Positions 43,670-55,989 of a stretch of 64,000 bases of DNA are shown piece after piece (the stretch's first letter is position 1; every line of letters begins with the position of its first letter). The translations under genes and the position numbers were made by a program. Source of the stretch: Nageia nagi (Eukaryota; Pinophyta). Below the pieces are notes generated by a model, which saw only the letters and a list, made by a program, of their open reading frames with translations, was not told where the DNA came from and ran no database searches. The DNA lies in contig JBITNC010000001.1 of assembly GCA_050084985.1 (NCBI GenBank), positions 10,664,001-10,728,000 on the forward strand, written 5' to 3'.

Positions 43670-46184
43670 CACTACTACATTTAAGGAGTTTTGCGTCATA
43701 CCATGTGTCAATATATAATGTAATTTTTTTTTTAAATTGTAAATATTATGACGCAACACTTGACACTAAAGGTCCTATCAAATAAAACATTATGTTATGT
43801 GTTACTTTATACGCAATTTTGCATCACAATAAACATCATTGTACGTCAATCTAAGCATTGAAAACCCTCCATAAAGTGTCACTTAAAATGTTGCTCATTG
43901 CATATTTGTATCTACATTTTGTGTGTCAATAAACTTGCATTTTAAACGTTTTTATATTCGTAAAAAATGTATACGTTATAACGTTTCCCGAGGCATCAAA
44001 TCCATATGTTTAAAGCGTTTAACGTTGCTTAATGAATTGACATGTTTACGTTTGTTGTTACGTCTTGCGTAGCATCACTTACAAATATTTTAAATGTCTA
44101 ACAATGTGTACATACTTAGCTATGCATCTCTTTAAGCGTCGGCCTATGCGTTATACATAGAGTCAAATAGGTATAATTTATTATATTACATTTTAATATT
44201 AATTTGGTTTGAATTTTTTTTAATTAAACTCAATACATGTATTTATTAAATTTGATGTAATGTAAATTTAATTAACATAATTTTATTTTATTTTATTTTA
44301 TTTAATAAAATTAATTATAATCAAATAAGTTAAATAAATAAATATAATTTAAAAATAATAAATTTGAAACTTAAAATGCATTAAAAATAAATATAACTAA
44401 CATTCATAAGGTTTTTCAATTATCATAAAAGAGTAATCAAATTAATATATACAATCTTAATCAACAAAAAAATGTTTGTAGAATATCTCATGAATATCAT
44501 CACATTTATCGTAATCTATAAAATTCTTCACTCACTATCATCACACCTATACTCATCATCATCGACATTTAATCTTTTATTGTCACTTGCATTGTGAGGC
44601 AAGTCTAAGTTGGTAATTACCTAACCCTCTTGACCTTGCAAAGAATAATTAAATAAATATTAGTAAACAATCAAAAATTAAAAATATTATAGATTAATAT
44701 CAAATAATATAATTAATTAATTAAAAACATGCAAAGTATTACTAATAACTTACAATCTCGATCGCTATCTTCAATTCTAGTGCCTGAAAATCATGTTGAA
44801 GGGTTTCACTTCATCTTTTGAAGGATATCTACCATATTTTTTGAACTAGAAAAAAATATATTTAATTAAATAATATTTTAAATATATAACTATTTATTTT
44901 AAAATATTAAATAAATAATCAAATATACTTAGAAATTTGGCATTAATCCCTATTTTTCCTGATTTGCCCGACTTATGTGTATAACTAATGGACGGTTTGC
45001 TATATCGGGCATGCACAACTTTTTCTTATCATGATGGTCCAACTATGGATTCTTTATGTGCTTCTTCGTCCTCCACTTTCTTCACCAAGCTCTTCCACAT
45101 TTTTTTGTCAATATTAGCAAGCCTACTTCCTTTATGCTTATTTTTAGGAAGTTTTATTTATCTTTAGACCTTATTTCTCCTCCAATTTAAATTCTTTCCC
45201 GTATGCTTCAATTCCCAATCTACACTCCATCCTTCACCAAATTCTTTTAAGGATATCTATCACTCTTTATTTTTTTGTAAAATACACAAATTTTTAGAAA
45301 ATAAGTTATAAAAATTAAGTAAAAAGTACGATTAATAATATTATATAAAAAACATATATACCTATAACACTTTGTTTTCTCCACTCAAGATCTAATGAGA
45401 GATAGAACTAATGGAATGTGCATTTTCTGAGAGTGTCATAAAAAATATCTTGAAGAATATTTGATAATATTAGCAAATTAATATATTCTAAAATAAATAT
45501 ATAAATATATATTTTAAAAAAATCAATTCTTACCATTTCTATCTTTAACAACTATATCATTTTCATCCACTTTTATTTTAATGTCATTACTCTCCTTGCA
45601 TGTCATAAATTCAGTTTGCTAATTTCCTATCAACTCTAGATCTTCAATTATAATACTTACATCATTTTTACTGAATGTAACATTTATAAGAATTACTTAA
45701 TTAAAGTTTATATCAATCATTTTTTAAAAATTAACAAATCAAAAAATATTATCCCCCTTTGGTGATGAGCCTATTAATGATGATGTGGCAACGATGGTAG
45801 AAGACCTAGAAGTCCTAATGCCCATTTGTTTGTTAATTTCTCTAGTTCACATGTATCCATATATTTTGTGGCCATTTTAAATAATTTTGCTACTACGTGA
45901 CTCTATAAACAAGATAAAGAAATAAAGTTATTTTTCTTATGAAATGAATACTATTAAATAAAATATATTCAAATCACATTAATACATATAAATACTTACT
46001 AAACCCGTCTTTATTGGTTTTGTCTTTAGAGGTTTTGGCCTCTTTCCTTTTCTTTTATCCCCATCATCAACCATGATAATCACTAAATAAAGATAATAAA
46101 AATATATATATTATTAGTATAACAAAAAATGAACATATAAATTATAGTAAAATTATGGTTAATTTTTATTTGTTAAACTCAAAT

Positions 46185-46520
46185 GTAAAACTTCTAAATC
46201 TTAAACCCTAAGACCCTAAATATTAATCTCTAAACCCCTAAAGCTCTTAAAATTCTGAAGTCCTAAAACTTAAATATTAATCTCTAACATCAAACCCTAA
46301 CCCCTAAACATAATTTCTAACCCTAATTATAACCCCTAATGCTTAATCCCTAATTGATGACACTTAACCTTAAATCTACCCTAACCCGACCTAAACCATA
46401 ATTTTAACTCATAATGCTTAATTCTTAGATAACCCTAACCTTAAACCTACCCTAACCATGAAACCCAAAATCTTAATCTCTAACCCTAAATATGAACCCC
46501 AAACCCTAAACATTAACCCA
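46185..46520. repeat. Degenerate telomere-like repeats
   Basis: About 330 bp contain frequent but imperfect CCCTAAA and CCCTAA words (TTTAGGG-type, C-rich strand on plus). This is a small version of the array at 58215-59925. It is not a functional telomere. Confidence 0.8.
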
Positions 46521-46837
46521 TATGCTACCAACTGCTATTCTCTACAGTTATCATATTCCATCCATCATTATCATTGCTTCCACTAGAAATGAAACATATA
46601 TCAACTTCATTGTTTGATGGAGGAATGGGATTTGAAATATCTCCCCACCTAGTAATAGGATCAGAAACCTTAGGCTGAACATCCCAATTGTTATGAGAGT
46701 AGAAGGATGCAAGATCTCCAAAATTCAATCACTTGGGATTGGATAGTGGTTTAGACCAATGATGAGGATAATTAGCAAGAGCAACATTAGGAGCCATACA
46801 TTAGGGCATAACTAGGGTTGGACTTTGTTGAACTACA
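46521..46837 (-). other. Short unrecognised open frame next to telomere-like repeat
   Basis: A minus-strand frame at 46728-46525 (67 codons, with NNWDVQPKVSDPITRWGDIS) has fairly normal composition for coding DNA. It may be an exon of the CACTA-like element, but I recognise no domain. Confidence 0.25.
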
Positions 46838-48600
46838 TGTGACACTGAGAGGGGGGTGAATTAGTGTCTATAACTTTAAAACTTCAAACCTAAAAACTTT
46901 AAATAGTGTAGTAGAAAGATAAAACTAAATAGAGCAAACACATAAGAGAACATCACAAACCATAAGATATAACAAGGTTCACCAATGTGGCTACATCCCT
47001 AAATAAGATTGCTTAGACTCCAATCCAAATCCAGCCATTGTAAAGCACCAACTTTACACATAATTTTCTAGCACCAACTAGAAGGAGCACCAACCCTTGA
47101 GTTCTGCAGCACCAACTCCTCTTGCTAAGAACCCACTTGATAGATTTGTCTAGCTCAAAACACTTCTACACATAACCACAATTTGAAACTATCTCTTTAA
47201 TATTTCCTTCTCATTCTAAAAATCACCAACCTCTTCTATAGCTTCAACTCCTTTTATTCATACTCACTCACTATTCACACCTGTCAGCTAAAAAACCCCA
47301 AAATGGACTAAGAAATTATTCCTAAAACCACTGGAAAGACTATCTTTATTCAAATTAAGAAAACATTTCACATTTTGATTCAAAATTGATATGATTCATC
47401 ACATATTTAGAACTCTTAACACTTATATAACTATAAAGAAATCATTCATTCAGACACATCTATTACTCACACATACTTCACACACTGCTCAAAATCAAAC
47501 TACATTACCAATGCACAAACCTAAAAAAACTTAAATATTAGAGAACTGGTTCATGATAATACATCGATTGCACTTAGAATGTGTGTTCCAAGTCCATATG
47601 GTATAAAATGGTATTAGAATTTTTCCATAGATGTTCAATCATCTGTAAAAGCCCATATTTATATTTTATATCACTAAGACTCTCCAAACTTAATTGGGAG
47701 TGTAATATATTTTAATAAGAAATAGAAACATATATTCAAAAATCATAATAAGCATTTTTTCAAACATTTCATTGCCAAATTTGGGCTCAACACTTAGCCA
47801 AAATTTATGTCTTGTCATTTCATCAAACACTTACCAGGCATCCTTGTTCATTGACTTCTAGACCTCGAATTAAGACAAACCAAAAAACCAAAGTTGTAAG
47901 CTTTTTCATGCTGACTATAAATCTACAACCAGAAAATAAATATCTCAACTCAAACTCATGGAATTCCTCTTTTTCTTTGTTGTCCCAAAAAGTGCACTAG
48001 ACTACAAAAAGTTACTAAGTGGCATTTTGCAACTTGTACCATTTCCGTTTCGATTGCTACCTTGATCTGAAATTTGGAACACATATACTACATATATCCA
48101 AATACAATTTATCTAAATTTTAAGGTCTAAACACTCATATTTGTCTCACATCACATCTTTCAAAGTGACCTCTAATAAAGATTTCACTAGTATTTTGTCA
48201 AACAATTCACATGCTTAATTTTATGCAAATTATAAAATCTCATACTTCAAGATCTCAAATCGAGATGATTCAAAAGATAAAGTTATTCATATCATCAAGT
48301 TATACATGTAAAAACTTTGAAATTCTAAATTTGAAGACTTTAAGAGCTCAAAAAAACCATCCAAATATTTCCATGACTTGGCCAAACTTTATTCTCAAAA
48401 CTGTAAAAAGTTATAAAGTGTGCCCAAAATAGAACTAACATGAATTTTGACCATTCTAATGTTGCACACAAGTTTGTTATCAATCAAAATGCTTATACAA
48501 GCCATATCTAGTTGTCTTTCACCTTCCATTTACATTTTAGCCCTCTTGACAACTTTTGGTACCTCATGATAACTTTTGGTCCCTTTGTCATTTTTGCATC
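46838..48600. repeat. Repeat element with GAGAGGGGGGTGAATTAGTG-type end
   Basis: At 46838 the sequence becomes TGTGACACTGAGAGGGGGGT followed by GAATTAGTGT. This looks like the terminal sequence of a plant dispersed repeat, and what follows (CACCAACT-rich, then AT-rich without coding sequence) looks like an LTR or a non-autonomous element. I found no partner copy in the window and cannot say which class it is. The right edge is approximate. Confidence 0.4.
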
Positions 48601-48739
48601 TGATAACTTTGTAAATCTTATTGATGTCATTTATTTAACACATGCAACCATGTGAACCATATGCTTATTAATATCATACAATAATGACAACACCATTGCA
48701 TTGTACTCAACAGACTTCATGAATGATGCCTAGAACCAC

Positions 48740-49340
48740 CATGAGACTAAGCTCGACGAGGAGGGAACTCATCTAACGAGACATGACTAATGGTGAAGGG
48801 TGTATTCCCCCAGTGGTTGAGAAAATTACGTAAGTGATGAACCTCCACATTATTATTTTCCACCTAAATAGTAATTCTGACCAACAATCATGGTAAATAG
48901 AATATTTATCAATAAGAGTGAAAGCTATCAAAGCCCCTCCCAACCAAACATAATATTGTTTCTAATTTCCATAGGTGATAAAGGATACTAATTCTAAAAA
49001 TATTCCAAACTTCACCTAAGGGTTCTAAAAAAATAAGGGATTCCCTAGAATAGCATGAACCTAGGTGTAAGAAGAGGCTAATAAAGGATTAAAAAAATAA
49101 AAAATTCAATCCTAAGATTTCCTAACTTTACCACAATACCAAAACATATGAGTAAAATCTTTAGGTTCCCAATAACAAGGGAAATTAGGGTTAGCAACAC
49201 ATAAATAAGTACACCTATAACTAATAGGGTGACCTTGATGAATGAGATAGCTCCAGGAAAAAGAACTTTATTTAGGTTCAATATACTTGGCCCTTGCAAC
49301 AAAGAAATACAAAGACCACCTTAACTAAGAAGACACAAGA
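48740..49340 (-). pseudogene. LINE C-terminal zf-RVT-like region
   Basis: The minus-strand frame at 49302-49078 and the sequence beyond it correspond to the plant L1 tail: a Trp-rich KVKFFxW-type start, then Cys/His positions now mostly lost. A FGWEGLxSLSLLI-like piece near 48.95 kb and SLVSWWFxA near 48.76 kb resemble the end of such ORFs. Assignment is mostly by position. Confidence 0.55.
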
Positions 49341-49869
49341 TTCCACTAGATATTAAGCATTGAAAACATGGAAACACTAGGCGAAAGCTAGTAGTAACCA
49401 TTGTATAGATTGTACTTAATAAGACTCATATTATTGGGCTAGAACCAATAAGACCATCATGACTTTTGAAAATGAGTACCAATTTTACTTCAAATGGAAA
49501 ATGGAGTTTTATCCACAACTACATCAAAAGTAGCTTTTTCATTTTTGTTTAGGCCATAATTACTTTTAAAATTATCCCAAGTGTGCCAATTCTTGGTTTG
49601 GTGATCAAACCATTGTTAAATAACCCCATACATTAAGAGAAATATGAGAATAACCTACAAACTTGGTTCAAATATGCCAAGAAATCCAAGGCTTAAGGGA
49701 CTTCCAAGCCTTCCAAATACTCTTAATGAGAAATGAACTTGAAATTTTGATATTGATAGGAGTTGTAAGGACTCTTTGAAAACTTAGCCCCTTTCAAGCC
49801 TTTTTGCCTAAAGGAAAACCCTATGAAATACAATATCAATGTAGAAGCTTACACAATTCATTTGTCCCC

Positions 49870-51250
49870 AAAGCTCTCAAAATCCATTTAGGACACAAAT
49901 AAAATCATTGAAATTGGCAATCAAACAATCCATACCACCAACAAAGTGAGGGAGACAACATATGTCGCAAGCCACTATGTGAAAACCTCTTTTATGAACA
50001 TTAGAAGCCCAAATAAAGTTTCTCAAAATCTTATCAAGATTTTGGTAATATGTATTTGAGGAAAACCAACAAGAAGAATAGTAAACATGCATAGAAGCAA
50101 TAATTTTGGAATAAATTTAATACTTGCTAGCTAAAGAGAGCTTCTTGGCAGCCCAGTAACTTAGAGTTTTTCAACTTTTTGAACTACAAAACTCTAAAGT
50201 TGAGCAGGAGAAGCTTGAAAAGCAAAGGAAATTCCCAAGAATTTAAACATCTCCCCATTCTGAATCCATTTAAAATGAATTAAATGAGCAAGCTAATTAA
50301 GGACAAGACACATAGACTGCCTATAGCAAGAGGTGTTTTGCTACTTAATATTGGAACCAAAGGTAAGATAAAAAGTATCCATGCAATTAAGGGTGTTCTT
50401 AATAGATTTCTTATCTTCCTAAAGAGTGAGAAACAAATCATTAGTAAAATATCCATTCAATAGCTCCAATGGAGAATTGGGAAGGGAGATTCCTTTAATT
50501 AAACCTTGGGAGGCCTAATGCATAAGAAGATAACTAAAAGCTTTTGCAAACAAAATGAATAAGGAGGGTACTAAAAGAAAGCATTGGTGAATAGACTGAA
50601 CTAAAAAAATGCTTTGATATTGAGAACCATTCATGGTAAGAATAACAGAAGCATCCTGGAATAATATTTTAATAAAGGAAATAAAGAAAGGACCAAAGCC
50701 AAGAGCTGAAAGCATAACAGTAATGAAGAATCATTCAATTCTATCATAAGCTTTCTCAAAATCTATTTTGATGAGCATGGCGTATTGGTCTAAAGATCAA
50801 GCCCATTCCATACCTTCTTAGAGAGCTATAAAATTTTCCAAAATGTACTAACCTTTAACAAACCATGTTTGTTCTAGTCGAATGATCAAATGAAGAATGG
50901 GACTTAGCTTGAGAGCTAGAGCTTTAGCAATAATATTGTAACTAACATTCAACAAGGTAATCAGGTCCATTTATTAATGCATTATGGATCTCTAAGCTTG
51001 GAAATAAATGTAAGATTTCCTTTATTTATCATTGGATCCAAGAAGCCAGAGATCATAGCTTCTTTGTATACCTAGAGAAGATTCGATCTAAGCATGTTCC
51101 AAAATTCCTTATAAAAATCAAAGGGAAATCCATCAATATCAAGATATTTATCATTGGCCATCTAAGATAGGGAAAATTTCAAACCCTCCAAGGAGAGATG
51201 TTTATCACAGGAATCCCTTTGAGCTTTGTAAAGCTTAAGAGGTATGATAG
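49870..51250 (-). pseudogene. LINE reverse transcriptase, decayed
   Basis: The frame at 50715-50515 reads LGFGPFFISFIKILFQDASVILTMNG, the plant L1 RT block LGFxxxFIxWIxxCxxxxxxSVxxNG. Upstream, DFPLIFIRNF near 51.12 kb corresponds to the GPDGFPxxFYxxFW start. The frame at 50092-49877 reads LDKILRNFIWAS with KRGFHIVACDICCLPHFVGGM, the post-RT block (RRFLWG...W..VCxPKxxGGLG). The FADD box region is disrupted. Confidence 0.85.
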
Positions 51251-51899
51251 CACAACACTCATCTAGAGCTTGTTGGTGAATAAGAGAAAGAGACTAAGAA
51301 GCAAAAACCTTTTGATAATGGGAAATAAAAGTTGAAATAATATTAAGAAGGGAGGTGAACCAAACTCCATCAAACTAAATAGCTTGAAATAGAGATACAT
51401 GAATAGGAATATGAAGACATCTAAAGAATTCTTTATAAACTTTATCTTCAACATTAAGCCAATGAAGATGAGCATAAAGTTGTACTCTCTTATCTTCATA
51501 AAGATCAGCTTTCCTTATCTCATGGCGAAGAATAGCAACATAGTCTTGATAAGAAGCATTGAAAGGGGTGTCTTCAAGGTTCCTAGTAGCTTGGGAAAGC
51601 TCAGTTTGCATAACCTATTTAGAATTACATCTTCTTTTTGCAAACTCCACACCAAGGGTGTGAAGAATAAAAACTTCAATGGTTTGGATGATAAAATTAT
51701 TCCACCATTGGATCCAACCAAAGTAACCTAAAGGTTGAGGAATTAAATTCCAAATTCTACTGATATGAGCTCTCATAGAGGGATGTTATAGGAAGAAAGT
51801 ATTCAAATAAAATTGGGAGGTAAAAACTCTACCTTGGGCCTAATCAAAAGAGATAGCAAAATGGATAGGGGATTGATCAGATAAAATGGTATCTATAAT

Positions 51900-52640
51900 A
51901 ATGAAGATAAAATTTAGAGAAGGGGATAATTTATCAAAATAAAAGAATTCACTTTCAAATAACATGACCCTATCCAGCTGCTTGAGGACTCTCTCCATAT
52001 TAGCTTAAAAATTGGATCAAGTAAATTAGTGAGCTTTCGTAAAGTCATCAGGAGAAAAACCAACATTAGGGTCAAAGAGGATAAGTTTATTTTTCATGAA
52101 AAACCAAGCCTCTCTTTTACCCATATTACAACGCATGGGAGATTGAATTTTTTTATCAAAGGGCTTTTCCACCATGTTAAAATCTCTACATAAAACCTAA
52201 GTGGAAAGGTTTAAAGATAAAGCAAGTCACCACCACAAATATCTTCTATCATGAGCATCATTGGAGGTGTAAACATTAATAATTCCAAAATGTTTCCCCG
52301 AAACCTCGAGTAGAACCTAGACAACTTGATTCAAAAGATCAACACCCTAAGAAACAACATTTAATTTCCATTTTGAAGAAATAAAAGTGATGACACCACC
52401 TTTCTCAATAGAATGATTGTATGAAAAAAAGGACCTTGCGACTAGAGAAAGGAATAGGTACACTATAGAAGGAATTCAACAATATTAAATTCTTATAAAT
52501 GGAAAAAATCTAGCATTCCAAAAGAGTGAGTGATATTATCAAGCTAACCTTAGATTGTGTACTTACAAGTTGGGTCCATCAATCCTCTTACATTCTAGGA
52601 GAAAAAATCATCAAGAAATGTCATGGGTTTGAATTACCAT
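51900..52640 (-). pseudogene. LINE endonuclease, decayed
   Basis: A minus-strand CPNVRGLMDPTCKYTI segment near 52.59 kb matches the plant L1 endonuclease start (WNVRGLNxPxK). A block near 52.17-52.10 kb reads PLIKKF and NLPCVVIWVKERLGFS. The order endonuclease then RT is as expected. Other catalytic residues could not be confirmed because of stops. Confidence 0.65.
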
Positions 52641-52959
52641 AATGTCCTCTGAATCCCCTAAAATATGTAGGGACTTGATCGAAGTATTATCACCTTGCAA
52701 AGCTCCTATCTATCATCATTTTTCTATAGGCCCTGAAAGAATGCTTTTGTGAACTATGAGAGTGACAAAGTTTGCCTCTAGAGCTATACTCCATTCCAAG
52801 AATGGAAGAAGTCACCACAAGAATGGAAGCATAAGAAGGGTCGAACCAAATGGAGTTGAGTAGAGGATCAATAGTTGACACTAGAGTAGGGTTGAAAACT
52901 AGATATGGCTAAGAAATATTGACTTCCTGAGTGAGTTGCATGTTTGAAATAACCATACT

Positions 52960-53850
52960 ACTAGGATGCTAAGTTATAGAAACTAATTCTTATAGTGTAA
53001 TACGATAGTTTTGATGGTTGTTAACTACATTCCATTCATCATCTCCACTTTTATTAAAAGGTGTTGGATTTGAGATGAGGGGGGGTAGAGTGTTTCTCTT
53101 TGAACTTACCCACCATAAGTGGGCAATTGTAAATGTTGTGATAAAGAGACTGGTAATAGTAGCAGGTATTCGTGAGCCTAATAAATTCCACCCTTTAGCG
53201 CAAACCCTCTTCACTAATATTAATATCTATAAACTCTAGAAGATCTTGAGTTAAGTATACTTTGATATAGACTCTCTAAGAAGGCCTAGTTGAGAAAAAA
53301 TATTCAAGCTCAAAACACACAAATTACCCAATAATTGTAGCTAAGATATGTAAAAATTTCCATAAGGGGAGAAGAAGCCTATGGAACTCAACCCAGACAA
53401 GAACATTAATAACACCTTCATTCTCAACATTAAACCCTACACTATAAGGTTGCAGAACTAGTAAGGAGTTATGGAATATCCAAGGAACTTTGCTAAGGAA
53501 TTTCTAGGTATGCATAGGATCAAAAAAATGAAAAAGAAAGAAACTTTTGGTGAGGTTCTACACATTTTCTACTTTAACACCATACGGACTCCAAACTTGA
53601 CAAACCCATGTACGTTAAAGACTGTCATTCAGGATTTGAATAAGGAAATAACCCTCAAGAACGTGTGATTCAAACCATTAACAAGTACTATAAAATTCTT
53701 CAAAAGGGATAAAAGCTTGAGGAATAGCAAATTTACCTTGTGCTCCACTATTGGTAGGAACTTATGAGGATGCTTGTTTGATGCCATCCTCCACTCCAAT
53801 AGCTTCATGTAATGAAGAAGTGCCATTAAGTGAGGCAGCCATACTTAAAG
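52960..53850 (-). pseudogene. LINE ORF1 (DUF4283-like RNA-binding protein), decayed
   Basis: On the minus strand FFLFHFFDPMHTQKFLSKVPWIFHNSLLVLQPY near 53.54-53.44 kb matches the DUF4283 signature (F-x-F-x-x-xxD...VL-x-x-xPW-x-F-x-x-xLLVLxPW). It is followed by NVLVWVEFHRLLLPLW near 53.40 kb (VWVRLxxLPxxLW). Near 53.15 kb CYYQSLYHNIYNCP is a degraded zinc knuckle. Such ORF1 proteins bind LINE RNA. Confidence 0.75.
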
Positions 53851-53960
53851 GACATAACATCACCCAAGGTGGCTTAAATGCTCATACATTTCAAGATAAT
53901 GTTAACTTGCAAAAATCCGAAGGGCTAAATACGATGTGAAACAATAGGCAAGGATACTGA

Positions 53961-54736
53961 AGATGAGGCATGCATGTAAGGAAGCTTAGCTCGGCTCATT
54001 CAATAGCTAGGGTTTCTTTGAACACATTTAAGATTATTTTCTAAATATTTTAAATCTAACTTAAAAACTTTAAGTAATTAATAATTTAAATTTAAAGTTT
54101 AAAATTTTAGGTTTAATATTTAAAATTTTAAGTTAAATGTTTAAAATTTAAGTTAAAGTTGTTTAAAATTAAGTTGAAATTTAACTCTAAAAATTTTAAA
54201 TAATTAACAATTTATATTGAATTTAAAACTCTAAATAATTAATAATTTATATTAAATTATAAAATTAATTAAATATTAATTTTGAATTTTAACCTTAAAA
54301 ATTATAAATTAAAAGAAAATTAGTGAGTAGTTATTTATAAATTACAAATTATAAATTATAATAATGAGTAGTTAAAAATTAAAAATTAATTAGTGAGTTG
54401 TTAATCATAAGTAACAGAGATATGATCATTTTGATGAAATGAAAAAAAAAAGGATATTGCTATTAGATTTTTTGATATGCTTTTCTATATTTTTTGTAAT
54501 TTTTTAAAATTAAAGGATTTTATGGTTTAATTTTTTAAAATTTGAATAATTTCAATTTAAATTGAAACCCTAGGTTTCAAGTTTTCAAAATTTGTAAAAT
54601 TACATGGTTAAATTGAAACCTAGGGTTTAATTTATTTAAAATTTAATGAATTTTACGTTAAAATTTGAAAAATTGAAACCCTACCTCTAGATTTTTCAAA
54701 ATAGGGTTTAGTTTTTTTAAATTTCAATTAAACTAA
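53961..54736. other. No gene; AT-rich low-complexity DNA
   Basis: This is over 80 percent A/T by eye, with repeated AAATTTTAAA, TTAAATTTAA and TTTAAAATTT words and a TTGAAACCCTAGG(G)TTTCAA-type palindrome near 54555-54580 that recurs near 54615 and 54675. No coding sequence. Confidence 0.6.
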
Positions 54737-55402
54737 TGTTAGAATTTGTAATGCACTATTATGTTAATAACTTAGGTGTATTGTTCCTAATTAACTAAAA
54801 ATTAAAGGTAACACATGCAATACCTAAGTTAGAAAGAAAATATTTTGTAATATGGAATAATCCATTTATTATGTGGACTATCCAAGTGTGCAAATGTGAA
54901 GCTCGACCCATCTATTTTATATTAGGGGTATATCTACATATGCATGTTGTCCCACATACTTAAAATATAAGTATGGGCAGATGTAATAGGTATGGGTAAG
55001 AGCCTTCAAACTACCATTCTCACCTAATGTGAATCCTATGGATGATGGTATTCCCCTTATGTAAAAGGGTATAACAAAGTAGGATTTGAGCCTATAAAAG
55101 GAAGGCTAGGCTTGTTGTAAATCACTCACATTTGTAGAAGCATTGTTATGCTATTAGTTTAGAGATCTAAGGATAAAAGGATTGTAAGAGAGAGTTTGTC
55201 TTGAGAAGTAATAGATTTGGATTCAAATGGATGTACTCTCTTAGAGAGGAACTACTATATTTCTTATGTGTTAATTTGTGAGATTGATTATTGTTGTATC
55301 CCTTGAGAGATTGTTATCTTTGAGAGAGAGATTAGAGTAACATATTGATTTGTTGAAGATTGGTATAAGAGATCTTGGTTGTGAAATTCAATGATTCCTT
55401 CA
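54737..55402 (+). repeat. Ty1/copia-type LTR (666 bp)
   Basis: It starts TGTTAGAATTTGTAATG, nearly the same as the start of the copia LTR at 61499 read on the minus strand, and ends TTCCTTCA. The primer-binding site follows two bases on. The middle carries GGGAAG/GAGAGAG purine runs typical of copia leader regions. No coding region of a copia element follows on the plus strand before the 79-bp minisatellite, so this is an LTR plus leader remnant. Confidence 0.78.
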
Positions 55403-55404
55403 TG

Positions 55405-55416
55405 TGGTATCAAAGC
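55405..55416 (+). promoter_or_regulatory. Primer-binding site, initiator-Met type
   Basis: TGGTATCAAAGC differs by one base from TGGTATCAGAGC, the known initiator tRNA-Met primer site of plant copia elements. It stands two bases inside the LTR end, the normal spacing, and fixes that end and the plus orientation. Confidence 0.85.
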
Positions 55417-55989
55417 CTCCTTGTTATCATCTTTTTCAAACTCTTGAGGTAACCCTTATTAAAAGTATATATAACCTTAATCTTGTTTCAATTTTTAAAG
55501 TTAGATGTAACATTTTTTTATGGTTAGAATCTAATATATTGTGAAATTAGTGTATCTAATTTTTGTTCATAGTTAAATCTAGTTCTTTTGAATAAGTAGA
55601 TTTTCAAACAATGCTAAAGATCCCTTTCTAGTTGCATTTTTTGTTACAATACAAAATGAGATTATACATGTGTTTACAATTAATACTTCATTATTGTAAG
55701 TTTACAAAAATATAATGTAATTTTTGTAATTTTTATGAAGTAATTTTTTATTACAAGTTTTTTTAAAGTAATATTATTACAATATTATCACAATTTTTTT
55801 TGTAACAAATAAAGATACAAATTTTTCTTGCAATATGAAAAAAATCAAAATTTTGTATTTATATAGAATTTATTTTTCATTTTATTTTTTATATTAAAAA
55901 ATAAATAAAAACTTATTTTATTATTATGTAAATAAATAGAATTAATTTTATTAAAAATAATAATAAATAAAATTAAAAATTTATGGCAG
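55417..55989. other. No gene; AT-rich remnant
   Basis: There is no recognisable copia gag. From about 55.5 kb the sequence is almost pure A/T with long T and A runs. Confidence 0.5.

Larger units (their letters stand above)
43670..46837. mobile_element. CACTA-like DNA transposon end and interior, right limit unknown
   Basis: At 43670 the sequence changes to CACTACTACATTTAAGGAG followed by TTTTGCGTCA, the form of a plant CACTA (En/Spm) terminal inverted repeat. The CGTCA/TGACG words recur in subterminal positions up to about 44.1 kb (for example ATGACGCAACACTTGACAC near 43749). The interior is very AT-rich, with one minus-strand coding-like stretch (about 45250-44940, with LANIDKKMWKSLVKKVEDEEAHKES) that I cannot assign firmly to a CACTA transposase. 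I did not find the matching inverted end, so the right limit is arbitrary and the element may be truncated. Confidence 0.5.
48740..53960 (-). mobile_element. L1-like LINE retrotransposon, decayed
   Basis: On the minus strand from right to left there is an ORF1 with a DUF4283-like domain and a weak zinc knuckle, an apurinic-type endonuclease, reverse transcriptase, and a zf-RVT-like C-terminal domain. This is the usual layout of plant L1 elements. Stops are frequent throughout. No poly-A tail was identified at the left end, so the 3' limit is approximate. Confidence 0.83.
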
